This document shows, one piece after another, positions 63,983-64,000 of a DNA stretch of 64,000 nucleotides. Made by a program: the position numbers and the translations under genes. The DNA lies in NCBI RefSeq assembly GCF_030295935.1, contig NZ_AP027362.1, forward strand, positions 1,488,001 to 1,552,000. The letters are read 5' to 3'. This stretch comes from Thalassotalea piscium (GTDB taxonomy: Bacteria > Pseudomonadota > Gammaproteobacteria > Enterobacterales > Alteromonadaceae). The notes beneath the pieces were generated by a model. The model worked only from the letters and a program-made list of their open reading frames with translations. It was not told where the DNA came from and did not search any database. How positions within the stretch are numbered: the stretch's first letter is position 1; the number at the start of each line of letters is the position of its first letter.

Positions 63983-64000
63983 ATGTTCAATACTGTTACA
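63983..64000 (+). CDS. pnp: Pnp, polynucleotide phosphorylase, first six codons only
   Basis: An ATG at 63983 behind AAGGAACA reads MFNTVT to the window edge. The identity rests on position: pnp follows rpsO in nearly all gammaproteobacteria. The six visible residues alone cannot prove it. Confidence 0.6.

Noticed and set aside
1-64000. Defence, prophage or secretion island
   Set aside because: No integrase, transposase, phage structural, restriction, toxin-antitoxin or secretion genes could be recognised; accessory content is limited to scattered single genes and non-coding repeats.

Overview
The window looks like chromosomal DNA from an AT-rich marine gammaproteobacterium of the Alteromonadales, most likely a Colwellia/Thalassotalea-type organism. 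The grounds are the protein sequences, the gene orders (yoaA-tsaB-slp-fadD, rsxABCDGE-nth, rimP-nusA-infB-rbfA-truB-rpsO-pnp), the VolA-type lipase and the many short inverted-repeat elements between genes. I assign genus only tentatively, because no database search was possible.

Layout. 1-6.6 kb: a minus-strand histidine operon, hisG-D-C-B-H-A, preceded by a clear his leader peptide with six consecutive His codons and an attenuator; hisF and hisI/hisIE are not in the window. 7-8.2 kb: three small genes (acidic hypothetical, membrane hypothetical, DUF6435-like). 8.8-15.9 kb: yoaA, tsaB, two translationally coupled unknown genes (one an M50-like membrane metalloprotease), an Slp lipoprotein, an alpha/beta hydrolase and fadD. 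16-29.4 kb: yciK, a VolA-type surface lipase, sohB, a dicarboxylate/amino-acid symporter, a large Ig-like lipoprotein, an arginase-family hydrolase and topA; the usual yciK-sohB-topA neighbourhood is interrupted by accessory genes. 30-36.5 kb: EamA transporter, GNAT, M28 peptidase, yaeQ, a membrane-fused spermidine-synthase-like protein, gloA. 37.2-38.8 kb: an iron-storage block, bfd behind a Fur-box-like site and two bacterioferritin subunits with complementary losses. 39.3-43.5 kb: an S9 peptidase and an Orn/Lys/Arg decarboxylase. 43.8-47.3 kb: a decayed accessory segment (broken ORF, a diverged second copy of the nth 3' half, a frameshifted amidohydrolase, a membrane AraC regulator) bounded by the two nth copies. 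47.4-53.8 kb: nth and the rsx/rnf electron-transport operon. 54.3-56.2 kb: a LapD-like protein with degenerate GGDEF and EAL domains. 56.8-64 kb: the translation/transcription operon rimP-nusA-infB-rbfA-truB-rpsO and the first codons of pnp, preceded by a strong promoter and a terminator with no ORF between them.

The intergenic regions carry at least four families of short non-coding inverted-repeat elements. One nested pair preserves the insertion history, with a TA target duplication readable by comparison with an empty copy. I found no CRISPR array, prophage, transposase gene, restriction or defence island, rRNA, or tRNA that I could support. The observations most worth following up are the nth duplication scar, the complementary bacterioferritin pair, the his leader on an operon lacking hisF/hisI, the promoter-terminator unit upstream of rimP, the element abutting the gloA ribosome-binding site, and the coupled M50-like gene pair.
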